Shown piece by piece: positions 51,416 through 60,748 of a DNA stretch of 64,000 bases. The stretch's first letter is position 1. Each line of letters opens with the position of its first letter. The notes under the pieces are model-generated. The model did no database searches and was not told the origin of the DNA. It worked only from the letters and a program-made list of their open reading frames with translations. A program made the position numbers and the translations under genes. Source of the stretch: an uncultured bacterium. Its GTDB lineage: Bacteria; Verrucomicrobiota; Kiritimatiellia; CAIKKV01; CAITUY01. The stretch spans positions 1 to 64,000 of the forward strand of contig CAITUY010000178.1 of the NCBI GenBank assembly GCA_903895695.1, read 5' to 3'.

Positions 51416-51498
51416 GCGTTTTATCCCTTGTGTGGCGAGCGTAGGACGGTGGTGGGTAGGGATCAAGGCTAATTCGAGCCACATGAGGGATAAAATGC
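51416..51498. repeat. Imperfect inverted repeat flanking an IS-like scar
   Basis: The 24-bp arms at 51416-51439 (gcgttttatcccttgtgtgg...) and 51475-51498 are inverted with 19 of 24 positions matching. They sit at one side of a 51.4-52.3 kb gap with no intact gene. The rest of this gap holds the IS91-like remnant, two palindromic repeats, and otherwise nothing I can assign. Confidence 0.4.
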
Positions 51499-51746
51499 CG
51501 TTGGACGGAGCCGCGGGTTACCGGTGCGGCGCTATGGAGTTTGGAAGGGCGGCGGGAGGGCCGGCCGTGGCAGGGCGGTTCGCATGGCGGGGAGCAGAAG
51601 CGTTTGCCGGTGGGGTTTCAGGCCGCGCGAAGAGGACGACCGGCGACGGTTGCCAGGCGCAATTGGCTGGCGTGAACAGACCGCGGCGTTGACGGGCGGA
51701 AGGCGCTCGCCGAGCCGGCTAGACCCTGACCGGATGTGGGACACGT

Positions 51747-51891
51747 TCATGCGGGTCCATCACGCGCGGAGGGAAGTCTGCTGACACATTGCAGGTGGCC
51801 GGCCTTGCAGCGGGGACAGAGCGTGACGTCGACGCCGGTTAGTCGAAGGATTCGGGCTGCGGCATCTTCCCCGATTGGCGAAGCCTCGGGT
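51747..51891 (-). pseudogene. C-terminal remnant of an IS91-like transposase
   Basis: The minus strand reads ...EDAAARILRLTGVDVTL, then CPRCKAGHL and a short tail to a TGA at 51747-51749. The LTGxD...CPxC pattern is the zinc-finger-like end of IS91/IS1294-type transposases. All upstream parts are missing; palindromic repeat copy 2 begins exactly where the open segment stops. The identification is from this short motif alone. Confidence 0.5.
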
Positions 51892-52002
51892 AGAGCCTAT
51901 CCGAAACCCTCCTGCCACGGGGAGCGGAGCCGCTTCCGGCTCCGGCCGGCGCGGGAAGCCGCGCCGCTCCGCAAGTGGTAGACAGGTCTCGGGATAGGCT
52001 CT
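51892..52002 (+). repeat. Structured palindromic repeat, copy 2
   Basis: This 111-bp element has terminal arms agagcctatccgaaacc and a near-complementary right end. Its core 51921-51970 reads GGAGC, hairpin GGAGCCG-CTTC-CGGCTCC, GGCC, hairpin GGCGCGG-GAAG-CCGCGCC, GCTCC. It is homologous to 27436-27569 but lacks that copy's 23-bp insertion. Differences in the terminal arms are partly compensated on the other arm. Confidence 0.8.
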
Positions 52003-52180
52003 TGAGAGGGTTGGATTCACACAAGTCCCGTGCAATCCTGTAAATCCTGTCGAAACTTGGCGTGTGGCATCCGCAGATGTGCTACGTGCCCTGCCTAGCT
52101 GGTCCGAAGCCGGAGACTACGACAAGGGAACGGGTTGGTTGAAGTCGAGAAGGCAATAGGCGTGACACAGACAACCAACC

Positions 52181-52229
52181 CGCCGCGACAAAAGCGTTAC
52201 TGTCGCGCCACTGTCACGGCGCGGCAAGG
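52181..52229 (-). repeat. Palindromic repeat, second family, copy 2
   Basis: Read on the minus strand, ccttgccgcgccgtgacagt, then an 11-bp insertion, then aacgcttttgtcgcgg, aligns with 36171-36211. It forms two adjacent hairpins (GCGCC/GGCGC and GCGACA/TGTCGC). It lies in the gap upstream of the LamG-like gene's 3' end. Confidence 0.4.
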
Positions 52230-52318
52230 ATGCCGTCGCCCTACCCAAACACGCACACGACGTTCATCACCATCGCCGAAGGTCGGCCGCCTGCAAACTC
52301 CGAACCGGGGCTCCGCCC

Positions 52319-54397
52319 TTACGTCGGCCCGAGCGGCACGATCTCCACGTCGTCGACCCACACGGTGCCTTCGCCGCGGACGTCGATGTACATCTTCCAG
52401 AAGTGCGCCAGGCGCGGGAAGTCGGTTTCGAAACTCACGTGGGTCCAGTCGCACTTGCCGTCGATCGCCAGTTCGGCTTCCTGCTTGGGGATATCCCGCT
52501 TTGACGGAAACGTAATATCCTTGGCCCTAATGGCCACCTTGCCCTTGAAGTTGTCCGCCTTGACCCACAGGCCGATGCGGTACTTCAGGCCCGTGTACGG
52601 GCCGGAGCGATAGGACGGGCCCATCTCCATCCACGGCGAATTGTCACCGTTAGCCCCGGTCTTGGCGCCATCGATGCGCATGGATATGGAATCGCCGTGC
52701 CCGACGGACCGGTCGATGGCGTACTGCCCCAGCCAGCGCAACTTGGAGTCGCCCGCGACGGCGTTGACACACTCGCTGAAATGGTTGGTCGGCTCCTCGT
52801 GCACGAGCATCAACTGCGACAACAGGGCCGGGTTGGCCGAAGGGGGCGGCACGCTCTGGGCCAGCAGTTCCCTAACTTTGGCCGGCGGGAAGGCATACAT
52901 GCGGACGTGCCCCTCGTAGACGGCGCCCTTCTTGACCGGCTTCTTGGTCGCTTCGCCGTTGATGCCCAACGAGGACGGCGAAAGGTGCTGATCCAGGCCC
53001 CAGTGGCAATAGTCGCCGGCATACTGGAAGGGATTGTCCGCCGGCAGTTCGAACGCAACCGCCCAGTCGTCAACGGTCGTGGCCCAAAAGCCGCCCTGCT
53101 TGACCAACCGGTCGCCCTCGGTTGTGCCGCCGGCATTCTTAAACTGGTGATTGGCCGGGAACGAATTGCACGGCCCGTTCGTGCCCTGCCATAGCGCGTA
53201 GTTCGCGTTCGTCCGGCAGGCCGGCATCTTGCTCGTGGCCGGCGCCACGGTCTGGTAGAGGCAGGGATCGGCCAGGTCAAACGCCCAGCGCTGTTTGTCA
53301 TCGGTTAGGGCAGTCAGTTTGGTTTTGTGGTCCCAGACGTAGCCGATCTTCGGCTCATAGGTCAGCGCCCAGGTGCTCACACCCTTGCAGTTGCCGTTCT
53401 TCTCCTCCATCGCCCACGTCCAGCCCAGCGTGGCGCCGTCCCGCACGATCCGGAATTCAATATTGGACTTCCAGTCGATCCCCCAGGAGGGCGTGCCGGT
53501 GAGCGTACAGAACGGCATCAACCCCGGCACGAACTTGACTTCTTCCAGGAACGGCGAGTCGGGCCTGTCGCCAAAATGGGCGATCGGTTCGTCGCCGTCG
53601 AAGATGTAGGACCGGCCGACCCACGTCCGCACCTTGAAGTCGGCTTTGTGCTTCGGGGCCTTGTCGGTGATCGCCGCCACGGGGCTCACCCGGATATCCG
53701 CGAACTGCACTTTGCTTTCCCGCACGGCGATGCCGGCCTTGCCCGTCTGGATCGGGTCCACGGTATCGCAGTAGCGGATCAGCTCCCGGCCGTCGACGGC
53801 GACGACGATCCAGTTCCCGGCCGCGGTCACAGCCACCTTGTAGTCCTTGTCGGCCGCAAACGCGAACGGGGCGACCCGCACCACGCCGCCCTTGGTCTTC
53901 CAAAGTTCGACGTGGCCGAAGCCGCTGGAGAGGCGGACCATGTAGTTGCGGTCCGGCCCGGCGTAACGGACCAGAAGGGCGGCGTCGGATCCCATTGCCT
54001 CGCGGCCCCACTGGTAGTTCATGAAGACGCTGCCCTGGCCGGGGCGGACGCCAGCGACCGGCGCCGGGCTCAGGATCTTCACGGTCGTTTCGAGCGTGTA
54101 GTTGTCCCAGTTGGTCGTGCCCGTCAGCGCATAGCGCCAGAGGTTCACGGCGTGGACGACGAAGTACGTGTGCGCGTCGTCCGCGAAGTCGCCCAGGGCC
54201 GTGCCGGGCACGTCGCGGTAACGGGGACTCACGCCGACCGCGCCATGGTCGTTGGCGGTCCAATCGCCGCTAACGATCTCGAACGACTTCCCGAAATCGA
54301 CGGCGTTCGAGACGGCAAGAGCCGCCGACTCCGCCTTGCCGAGACCGCACCAACCCAACAAAACCGCCGTCACGATCATCCGAACGCGTGAATTCAC
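52319..54397 (-). CDS. Secreted protein with a LamG/DUF1080-like domain
   Basis: This 692-residue protein has a signal peptide (MIVTAVLLGWCGLGKAESAA). An N-terminal concanavalin-like domain (residues about 35-240: FEIVSGDWTANDHGAVGVSP, WDNYTLETTVKILSP, YMVRLSSGFGHVELWKTKGG) is of the kind found in 3-keto-disaccharide hydrolase (DUF1080) and LamG proteins. The middle part is unassigned. The C-terminal 150 residues resemble a carbohydrate-binding beta-sandwich (HVSFETDFPRLAHFWKMYID, GTVWVDDVEIVPL). It is likely extracytoplasmic and glycan-binding. The divergent gap upstream carries the third structured repeat. Confidence 0.65.
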   Translation of the reverse strand: MNSRVRMIVTAVLLGWCGLGKAESAALAVSNAVDFGKSFEIVSGDWTANDHGAVGVSPRYRDVPGTALGDFADDAHTYFVVHAVNLWRYALTGTTNWDNYTLETTVKILSPAPVAGVRPGQGSVFMNYQWGREAMGSDAALLVRYAGPDRNYMVRLSSGFGHVELWKTKGGVVRVAPFAFAADKDYKVAVTAAGNWIVVAVDGRELIRYCDTVDPIQTGKAGIAVRESKVQFADIRVSPVAAITDKAPKHKADFKVRTWVGRSYIFDGDEPIAHFGDRPDSPFLEEVKFVPGLMPFCTLTGTPSWGIDWKSNIEFRIVRDGATLGWTWAMEEKNGNCKGVSTWALTYEPKIGYVWDHKTKLTALTDDKQRWAFDLADPCLYQTVAPATSKMPACRTNANYALWQGTNGPCNSFPANHQFKNAGGTTEGDRLVKQGGFWATTVDDWAVAFELPADNPFQYAGDYCHWGLDQHLSPSSLGINGEATKKPVKKGAVYEGHVRMYAFPPAKVRELLAQSVPPPSANPALLSQLMLVHEEPTNHFSECVNAVAGDSKLRWLGQYAIDRSVGHGDSISMRIDGAKTGANGDNSPWMEMGPSYRSGPYTGLKYRIGLWVKADNFKGKVAIRAKDITFPSKRDIPKQEAELAIDGKCDWTHVSFETDFPRLAHFWKMYIDVRGEGTVWVDDVEIVPLGPT

Positions 54398-54507
54398 TGC
54401 TTCGTCTCCTGTTGGTTAAAGGGGCCGAGTATACCATATCTGTCGCGGGTGCAACATAGGCAGTTTTGCGAGGTTGCACTTGCGAATGATGCCGGAAATA
54501 TCGGGCT

Positions 54508-54710
54508 TCAATGTGGAGGCGCGCTCCGTCGCGCCGATGAACCTTGAGCGGCATCCATCGGGAACTATGCGTGACCTCACTGGTGCACACAGCCTCGGAG
54601 CGGCGCGGCTTCCCGCGCCGGCCGGAACGCAAAAGCGTTCCGCTCCGGGAAGTGGCTGACTTGGGCCGTTATGTGTAAATCGGCGCGACGGAGCGCGCCT
54701 CCCACATTGA
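54508..54710. repeat. Structured palindromic repeat, copy 3, nested in a long inverted repeat
   Basis: Outer arms 54508-54538 and 54679-54710 are inverted repeats of 31 and 32 bp that differ by one inserted base. Between them, 54597-54646 is a 50-nt core with the same geometry as copy 2: GGAGC, hairpin GGCGCGG-CTTC-CCGCGCC, GGCC, hairpin GGAACGC-AAAA-GCGTTCC, GCTCC. It fills most of the 394-bp divergent gap between the LamG-like gene and the DegT operon, so any promoter there must work around it. Confidence 0.8.
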
Positions 54711-54791
54711 CGCAGAGCAACGACTCAGTGCCTGGTTACACCCGCCCGATTCTCCTTTCTCACGGGCGGCCGGGTTCTGTAGACTCGCGCG

Positions 54792-56021
54792 ATGAACAGA
54801 GACAAGCTCGCCGTGTTGGGCGGCTCTCCCGTATTCAAGACGCCGGTCAGGCTTGCCTGGCCGCCGACGGACAAGGTCACCGAAGACGCCCTGGTCGAAC
54901 TCTACCGCAGCCGGAACTGGTCCTGGAACGGGCCGTGGGAACAGAAGTTCAGCCGCGACTTTTCCCGGCTGCACACGGCGCGGCACACGTGGTTCATGGC
55001 CAACGGCACCGTCACGCTCGAGGCGGCGCTGCACGTGCTGGGCGTCGGGCCGGGCGACGAGGTCATCGTGCCCTCCCTGACGTGGCTGGCAACAGCGATG
55101 GCGGTGCTCTACGTCGGCGCCAAGCCGGTCTTTGTGGATATCGAGCCGGGCACGCTTTGCCTGGACGTCAAGAAGACGGCGGCGGCGATCACGTCGCGGA
55201 CAAAGGCGATCATCCCCGTGCACTTGTACGGCGGCATGGCGGACATGGATCGCGTGCTGGCGCTGGCGCGCAAGCACGGCCTGAAGGTCATCGAGGATTG
55301 CGCGCACGCCCACGGCGGGATGTGGAACGGCAAGGGGCTGGGCAGTCTCGGCGACATCGGCTCCTTCAGTTTCCAGCAAAGCAAGACCGTGGCGTGCGGC
55401 GAAGGCGGCTGCGTGACCACCAACGACGACGAACTAGCCGAACGGCTCTTCCGCTTCAAACACATCGGTTACGACCTGAGCGCCCGGCAGGGCAAAGCGG
55501 CCGCCGGGCCGCCGCCGGGATTGATCTGCCACAATTACCGGGGAACGGAATTCCAGGCGGCAGTCCTGCACGGCCAGTTGGCCGGTTTGCGGGCGTTGAC
55601 CGAGCGCCGGAACTGCAACGCCGATTTCCTGACGCGCGAACTGGCGCGGATCCCCGGCGTGAAGGTGCAGGCGCGCGGCCGGCGGGCGACGCGCCATCGC
55701 CAAAGCTACTACTGCTTCATGACCATCCTCGATTTCCACCACTGGGCGGGGGCGACGAAGAGCCAAGTGATCCGCGCATTGCAGGCCGAAGGCTTGCCGG
55801 CGGATGGCAGCTACGGAACGGTCTGGCGTCACCCGTTGTGGAACGTGCCGAAATCACGGTATCGGATCCACAGCGGCCAAGTGAGCGACGACGTCGGCAC
55901 GGCGCGGTGCGTCGGGTTCCATCATTGGTATCTTGATCTGCCGCAACGCGACCTGGGCAAGTTTGCGGCCGCCTTTGCCAAAGTGCAGCGCCACGCGCAC
56001 GAACTCGCCAAAATGGTATGA
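54792..56021 (+). CDS. DegT/DnrJ/EryC1/StrS aminotransferase
   Basis: This 409-residue PLP-dependent sugar aminotransferase-family protein has WFMANGTVTLEAALHVLGV, VPSLTWLATAMAVLYVGAKP, KVIEDCAHAHGGMWNG and FSFQQSKTVACGEGG with the PLP lysine (Lys198). These enzymes aminate keto-sugars; in PVC genomes related proteins are also found in inositol or sugar catabolic operons. It heads a plus-strand operon and overlaps the ceramidase-like gene by 4 bp (ATGA). Confidence 0.9.
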   Translation: MNRDKLAVLGGSPVFKTPVRLAWPPTDKVTEDALVELYRSRNWSWNGPWEQKFSRDFSRLHTARHTWFMANGTVTLEAALHVLGVGPGDEVIVPSLTWLATAMAVLYVGAKPVFVDIEPGTLCLDVKKTAAAITSRTKAIIPVHLYGGMADMDRVLALARKHGLKVIEDCAHAHGGMWNGKGLGSLGDIGSFSFQQSKTVACGEGGCVTTNDDELAERLFRFKHIGYDLSARQGKAAAGPPPGLICHNYRGTEFQAAVLHGQLAGLRALTERRNCNADFLTRELARIPGVKVQARGRRATRHRQSYYCFMTILDFHHWAGATKSQVIRALQAEGLPADGSYGTVWRHPLWNVPKSRYRIHSGQVSDDVGTARCVGFHHWYLDLPQRDLGKFAAAFAKVQRHAHELAKMV

Positions 56022-57343
56022 AAGCCGGCTTCGGTAAAGTAGACATCACGCCGCGCGTCGGCGTCGAACTGTGCGGCTTCGGGCCTTACCTGAACCGGCA
56101 CTCGACACGCGTGGTCGAGCCGCTCTATGCGCGCGCCATGGCAGTCGAACTGGGCGACGCGCGGTGGGTGCTGGTGAGTTGCGACCTGATCGCGGTCAAC
56201 GCCGCGCTGACGCGCCGTGTGCGCGAGATCGTGCGCCAGGCGACGGGCCTGCGCGACGACCAGATCATGGTGCACGCAACGCACACGCATTCCGGACCGT
56301 GCACGCTCCCGGAGCTGATCGGCTGGGGCGATCCCGACGATCCGTATGTGGAAATCCTGCCGCGCTTCGTGGCGCAAGCGTGCATCGACGCGGTGCGCGA
56401 CCTCGCGCCGGCCTCGTTCCACCACGCCGAGGTGGAGGCGGCCGGTTTTTCCTACAACCGGGAATTGCCGGATACCGGGCGCACGAACGAACTGGCCATG
56501 GCGTGGCAGTGGCAGACCGACACCCCGGACGAGACCGACACCCGCGCACACGTCTTCCGCGTCGAGCGCGCCGGAAAGTGCGCCGGGTTCCTGACGTACT
56601 TCTCGTGCCACCCGGTCGTCTGTTGCGAGCGAAACACAGAGATTCACGGCGATTTTGTCGGCGTGGCAACGAACCGTGTTGAAAAGGAATTCCCCGGCGC
56701 CGTGGGACTGTTCCTGCAGGGCGCCCAGGGCGACATCAACACCAACCACGTGCACGGACCGGCCGCGCAATCGCTGGTGGCGCTGGAACGATTCGGCGAA
56801 CGTTTTGCCGGCGTGATCCGCAAAGGGCTCAAGCAGGCCGAGCCGTTCGAAACGACCAAGATCGACTCCGCGTTGGACATCGCGCCGTATACGCTGGCGA
56901 AGTTCGACGAGCCGGCACTGCGCGCAAAGCTCGCGGAGCACGAGGCTACGCTCGCGAAGGCCGGCCTGCTGCTGGAGGAGCGCGAGTCGCGGATGGCGAT
57001 GGTCTACGCAAAGGGGATTCGGAGAATTCTGGCCGGAGGAAACATGCGGCAGCCGCTGCCGGCGCAGGCGTTGCGCCTCGGCGCCTTCACGTTCACGGGG
57101 CTGCCATTCGAAATGATGCATCGCATCAAGCGTCGCTTCCTATCGGAAGCAGGCGGCCAGGCGTTGTTGATGTCGCTCACCAACGGCGGGTTCGGGTACG
57201 CGCCGCTGCGCGAGTATTACCAGGCCGGGACGATGCGGTACGCCGTCATGACCGTGCCCCTGATGTCCGGTAGCCTGCCCTTCACCGAGGCCATCGAGGA
57301 CGAAGTCCTCGCGGCGGCAACCAGTGTGGTACGAAAGGTATGA
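56018..57343 (+). CDS. Neutral ceramidase-like hydrolase
   Basis: This 441-residue protein begins MKAGFGKVDITPRVGVELCG, the standard start of the neutral/alkaline non-lysosomal ceramidase family. The metal-site segments HATHTHSGPCTLPEL and LTYFSCHPVV and a GLFLQGAQGDINTN segment follow. It lacks the signal peptide and the C-terminal domain of true ceramidases, so it is probably a cytoplasmic amidase or hydrolase of another substrate, as for many such proteins in PVC bacteria. Confidence 0.8.
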   Translation: MKAGFGKVDITPRVGVELCGFGPYLNRHSTRVVEPLYARAMAVELGDARWVLVSCDLIAVNAALTRRVREIVRQATGLRDDQIMVHATHTHSGPCTLPELIGWGDPDDPYVEILPRFVAQACIDAVRDLAPASFHHAEVEAAGFSYNRELPDTGRTNELAMAWQWQTDTPDETDTRAHVFRVERAGKCAGFLTYFSCHPVVCCERNTEIHGDFVGVATNRVEKEFPGAVGLFLQGAQGDINTNHVHGPAAQSLVALERFGERFAGVIRKGLKQAEPFETTKIDSALDIAPYTLAKFDEPALRAKLAEHEATLAKAGLLLEERESRMAMVYAKGIRRILAGGNMRQPLPAQALRLGAFTFTGLPFEMMHRIKRRFLSEAGGQALLMSLTNGGFGYAPLREYYQAGTMRYAVMTVPLMSGSLPFTEAIEDEVLAAATSVVRKV

Positions 57344-57364
57344 CGATCGCTTAAGGAGACAACC

Positions 57365-60300
57365 ATGAATCTGAAAACCTCGCTCTGCCTCGCAACGACG
57401 CTCGCCGGAATTGCATCCGCCCGGGCCGCGGAACCGGCCCCGGCCGTGCTCTTCTATGGATTCACGCCGCATGCCTCGTACATCACGCAACCGCTGCACG
57501 CCCAAGGAATCCAGGTGGGGACCTGCGCGCGCGGCACGCTGGCCGCGACCATCGCCAGCAACCGCTACAACGTGCTCGTCGTCGCGACGCTGAGCGACGC
57601 CGACCGGCAGACCGTGGATGGGTTCCTGGCCCGGGGCGGCGGCGTGCTCGCTTGCAATCCGTCGTGGAGCGCGACGGAGAAGGACTTCGGCCGATCGTGC
57701 GAGTGGCTGGCGTCGCAGGGCGCCCGGCCGCGGTGGGAAATGCTGCAGGACGCCGACCGCTCCAATATCGTCAACGTGACGTTCGGCGAGCTCTCCTGGA
57801 GTGCGCAGGTCTTTGCGCCGGTGCGCGATGGGGTGCGCGGAGTGCTGACGGTCCTGTCGCACTCCACCACCGGATGGGAACCGCCGATGTCGTACGAATT
57901 CGGCCCGGAGTGGACGGTGACCGTGCGCGGGGCGCCGAGCCTGCACACCGTGACCGACCGGCGCAACGACCCGAGCCTGCAGGCCTGGCTGCCGAAAGCG
58001 GCCGTCACCTCCGCGCCGCCGCTGATGGGCGTGCGCGACGTGGGCCCGGGCCGCCTGGCCGTCATCCCCTACCGCGATCACTGGATCTTTGCGCCGCCGC
58101 CGAACTGTCCGCCCGTCGAAGCCCTGCTGAAGTACGACAAGGGCGACCGGCCGAGCGACTGGCTGCTGGTCTGCGCCAACACTTTCCGCTGGCTGGCGGC
58201 GCCCTCGCTGAAGCTGGGCTGGGGCGGGGCCGAGACGTCGGCCGACCTGCTCAACCCGCGCAACGCACCCTGGGACATCCCCGCGACCAACGACTGGAGC
58301 AAAGCCAAGGCCCTCAGCGAGGTCGCGGACATTCCGCAGCACTCCGGCCTCGTCGGTGCCCGCACGGCGCTGTCCGGCGGAACCGGCAGCGTGGCCGACT
58401 ACGTGCAGGCTGCCAAGGCGGCCAAGCTCGATTTCATCGTCTTTCTGGAGGATAGCCTGAAGATGGACCAGGCCGCGTGGGACAAACTCACGCAGGAATG
58501 CGTGGCCGCCTCGGACGACCACTTCGTGGCGGTGCCGGGCCTCACGTACGAAGACGCCCAGGGCAATCACCTGTACGTGTGCGGCGACAAGGTCATGTTC
58601 CCGAAGCCGGCCATGCTGCTGCCCGACAAGCGGCTGAATACGGCGAAGGCCAACCGCTGCGACATGTACTTCCAATACATCAACGAACTGATCGGCCAGC
58701 ACGCCATGGTGGGGTTCTGGCATCACCGGCAAAACCAGCTTCCCGTCAAGGACTACAAGCTCTACAACTCGTTCCCGATCGTTTCCTTCGAGGACGGCAA
58801 GCCGGTGGATGACGCGCTGCCGGAATACCTCGACTGGATGGGCATGGGCGGGTGCCAGGCGGTGATGGCGCTGGAAATCATGACGCGGCCCGCCGAGGTC
58901 GCGGAACGTGCGCAGAAGGGCTGGCGCGTGGTATGGAACCGGGACCTGAAGAACCTGCGCACGGGCAGCGAGGATCCGCAGACGGCGCTCTGGCACCGGG
59001 GCGCGTTCTCGTTCTGCGGCATGGGCGCGCAGTACATTTCCAGCGGGCCGTCGATCCTCGTCTGGGACTCACCCCAGAACCTGGTCGGGGCGAACGGCTT
59101 GTGGTGGCGGCCGGACCAGTGGGAGTACCGCCTGCGCTTCCGGGTGGCATCCGCGGCCGGGCTGAAGTCCGTGACACTGCACGACGGCGACCGGCAGGTG
59201 CTGCGCCACTGGCTGGTGAACGGCGCGAAATCCTTCGAGCAGGAACTGGTGCTCGCCAACTGCCAGCAACGGGGGCTCACGCTGGAGGTGGCGGACGTGA
59301 ACGGCGGGCGCGCCATCAGCACCGGATACTGGAACCGCAATCTCAACCAGGAAGAGTTCTTCTGTTCCGACCGGTGCAACATCCTGGGCAGCGCCCGGCT
59401 GCGCCGCAAGGCCGACGGCACGCAGTATTGGACCCCCGTCGGCTTCCAGGGCAACATGGGCTGCACGCCCTCCAAGGGCCGCATGAACAGCTTCGTCCAA
59501 CCGGCCGTGGGGTTGACCGGCAACTCGCCAACCATCCCGGTGGACGGCCAGCCGCTCGGTTTGCCGCCGGTCAACATCGACCTGAACATTACCATTCCCG
59601 GCGAATGTCCGAACCTGTTCACGACGCCGGCCACCTACCTCGCCAGCCCGGAAATGGTGATCGGGCAGTACGGCTACCAACTGGCGTATGACCCGGCCGA
59701 GGAGAAGGCCGAGAAGTCGCCGCTCGGTCACGTGTACGAGCAGCCGCAACAAGGGCACGGAAACTCGTGGTCGAGCTGGCACAACCTGATCCCCACCCGC
59801 AAGGTCGCCGGCTGGGCGCGGCTCCATGCCTGCAACTGGCTGACCGAGGGATTCCGTATCGGCTGGTATGAGGTGCAGCTTACGGTCAAGGACCCGGTGA
59901 CCGTGGAGACCAACAAGGGCGGCATGAGGATCGGCTACACGCAAGGCATCGTGTATCGCGATGGTCAGCAGGTCACCGGCACGAACCAGGCGCTATTGGT
60001 CGGCACGTTTGGCCGCGGCACGTATGCGCTCACGGAGAGCGGCGCGGGCGCCGTGGTGACGATCGGTATGGACGACAAAGTCAAGTACCGCGCGAACGGG
60101 GCAAACCTGCAGTTCACCTATGACCCGGGCCAGGCGGAACTGCCCGTGGGCGCCCCCATCCGCTATACGATTGCGTTCGCCGGCGCCGACGGGCGCACGA
60201 CCCTGGACCAGATGCAGGACTTCGTCCGGAAGTTCGGCGTGGCCGTCCCGGGCCAGGCGGGCTATGCCCCGCAGGTGAAGACCGGCCGCACGCTCGACAC

Positions 60301-60748
60301 CTACCTGACGTGGCGCGCCGACGCGCAGGACGGCGTGCTCGACGCGCGCCTGCCCAAGGCCGCCATGCCCGGCTTCCTCACGGCCTGCGTGGGCGGGCTG
60401 AACGACAACTGGTCCGTACAACTGCTCAACCGGGCGCAGCCGTGGCCGAACCACCGGGCGCTGCCGGTCCGCGACGGCATGGCCTATGCACAGTTGGACC
60501 TGAACGACGCCGACCTCGACCTCTTCATTGGGCACCCAGTGACGGCCGACCGCAAGGACTTGGTCATCCAGGTTTCGTGGCAGGAGCCGGGCAAGTGGTA
60601 CGTGGAAGCCCACAACCCCACGGACAAGGCCGTGACGGCCAAACTGAAGTCATCGCCGGGCTGGACGCCGTTCGTGTTTAGCGAAAAGATCGACCTGCCC
60701 GCCGGCGCGAGCAAAGTCTGGACCGTGGCGGCCAAGGCGGGGAAATGA
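57365..60748 (+). CDS. Large secreted protein with a PHP-like central domain
   Basis: This 1127-residue protein has a signal peptide (LKTSLCLATTLAGIASARAA). Residues about 25-110 look ThuA/GATase-like (VLFYGFTPHASYITQPLHAQ, FLARGGGVLACNPSW). Around residues 320-560 there is a segment like the PHP metal-dependent phosphoesterase fold (VADYVQAAKAAKLDFIVFLED, HFVAVPGLTYED, GFWHH). The last 500 residues are beta-rich. I do not recognise the full architecture. AAGGAG lies before the ATG. It sits between the ceramidase-like and DUF4838 genes in one operon. Confidence 0.5.
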   Translation: MNLKTSLCLATTLAGIASARAAEPAPAVLFYGFTPHASYITQPLHAQGIQVGTCARGTLAATIASNRYNVLVVATLSDADRQTVDGFLARGGGVLACNPSWSATEKDFGRSCEWLASQGARPRWEMLQDADRSNIVNVTFGELSWSAQVFAPVRDGVRGVLTVLSHSTTGWEPPMSYEFGPEWTVTVRGAPSLHTVTDRRNDPSLQAWLPKAAVTSAPPLMGVRDVGPGRLAVIPYRDHWIFAPPPNCPPVEALLKYDKGDRPSDWLLVCANTFRWLAAPSLKLGWGGAETSADLLNPRNAPWDIPATNDWSKAKALSEVADIPQHSGLVGARTALSGGTGSVADYVQAAKAAKLDFIVFLEDSLKMDQAAWDKLTQECVAASDDHFVAVPGLTYEDAQGNHLYVCGDKVMFPKPAMLLPDKRLNTAKANRCDMYFQYINELIGQHAMVGFWHHRQNQLPVKDYKLYNSFPIVSFEDGKPVDDALPEYLDWMGMGGCQAVMALEIMTRPAEVAERAQKGWRVVWNRDLKNLRTGSEDPQTALWHRGAFSFCGMGAQYISSGPSILVWDSPQNLVGANGLWWRPDQWEYRLRFRVASAAGLKSVTLHDGDRQVLRHWLVNGAKSFEQELVLANCQQRGLTLEVADVNGGRAISTGYWNRNLNQEEFFCSDRCNILGSARLRRKADGTQYWTPVGFQGNMGCTPSKGRMNSFVQPAVGLTGNSPTIPVDGQPLGLPPVNIDLNITIPGECPNLFTTPATYLASPEMVIGQYGYQLAYDPAEEKAEKSPLGHVYEQPQQGHGNSWSSWHNLIPTRKVAGWARLHACNWLTEGFRIGWYEVQLTVKDPVTVETNKGGMRIGYTQGIVYRDGQQVTGTNQALLVGTFGRGTYALTESGAGAVVTIGMDDKVKYRANGANLQFTYDPGQAELPVGAPIRYTIAFAGADGRTTLDQMQDFVRKFGVAVPGQAGYAPQVKTGRTLDTYLTWRADAQDGVLDARLPKAAMPGFLTACVGGLNDNWSVQLLNRAQPWPNHRALPVRDGMAYAQLDLNDADLDLFIGHPVTADRKDLVIQVSWQEPGKWYVEAHNPTDKAVTAKLKSSPGWTPFVFSEKIDLPAGASKVWTVAAKAGK

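Noticed and set aside
57140-58996. Minus-strand open frame (618 codons)
   Set aside because: Shadow of the ceramidase-like and PHP-like genes, with compositionally biased sequence and no motif.
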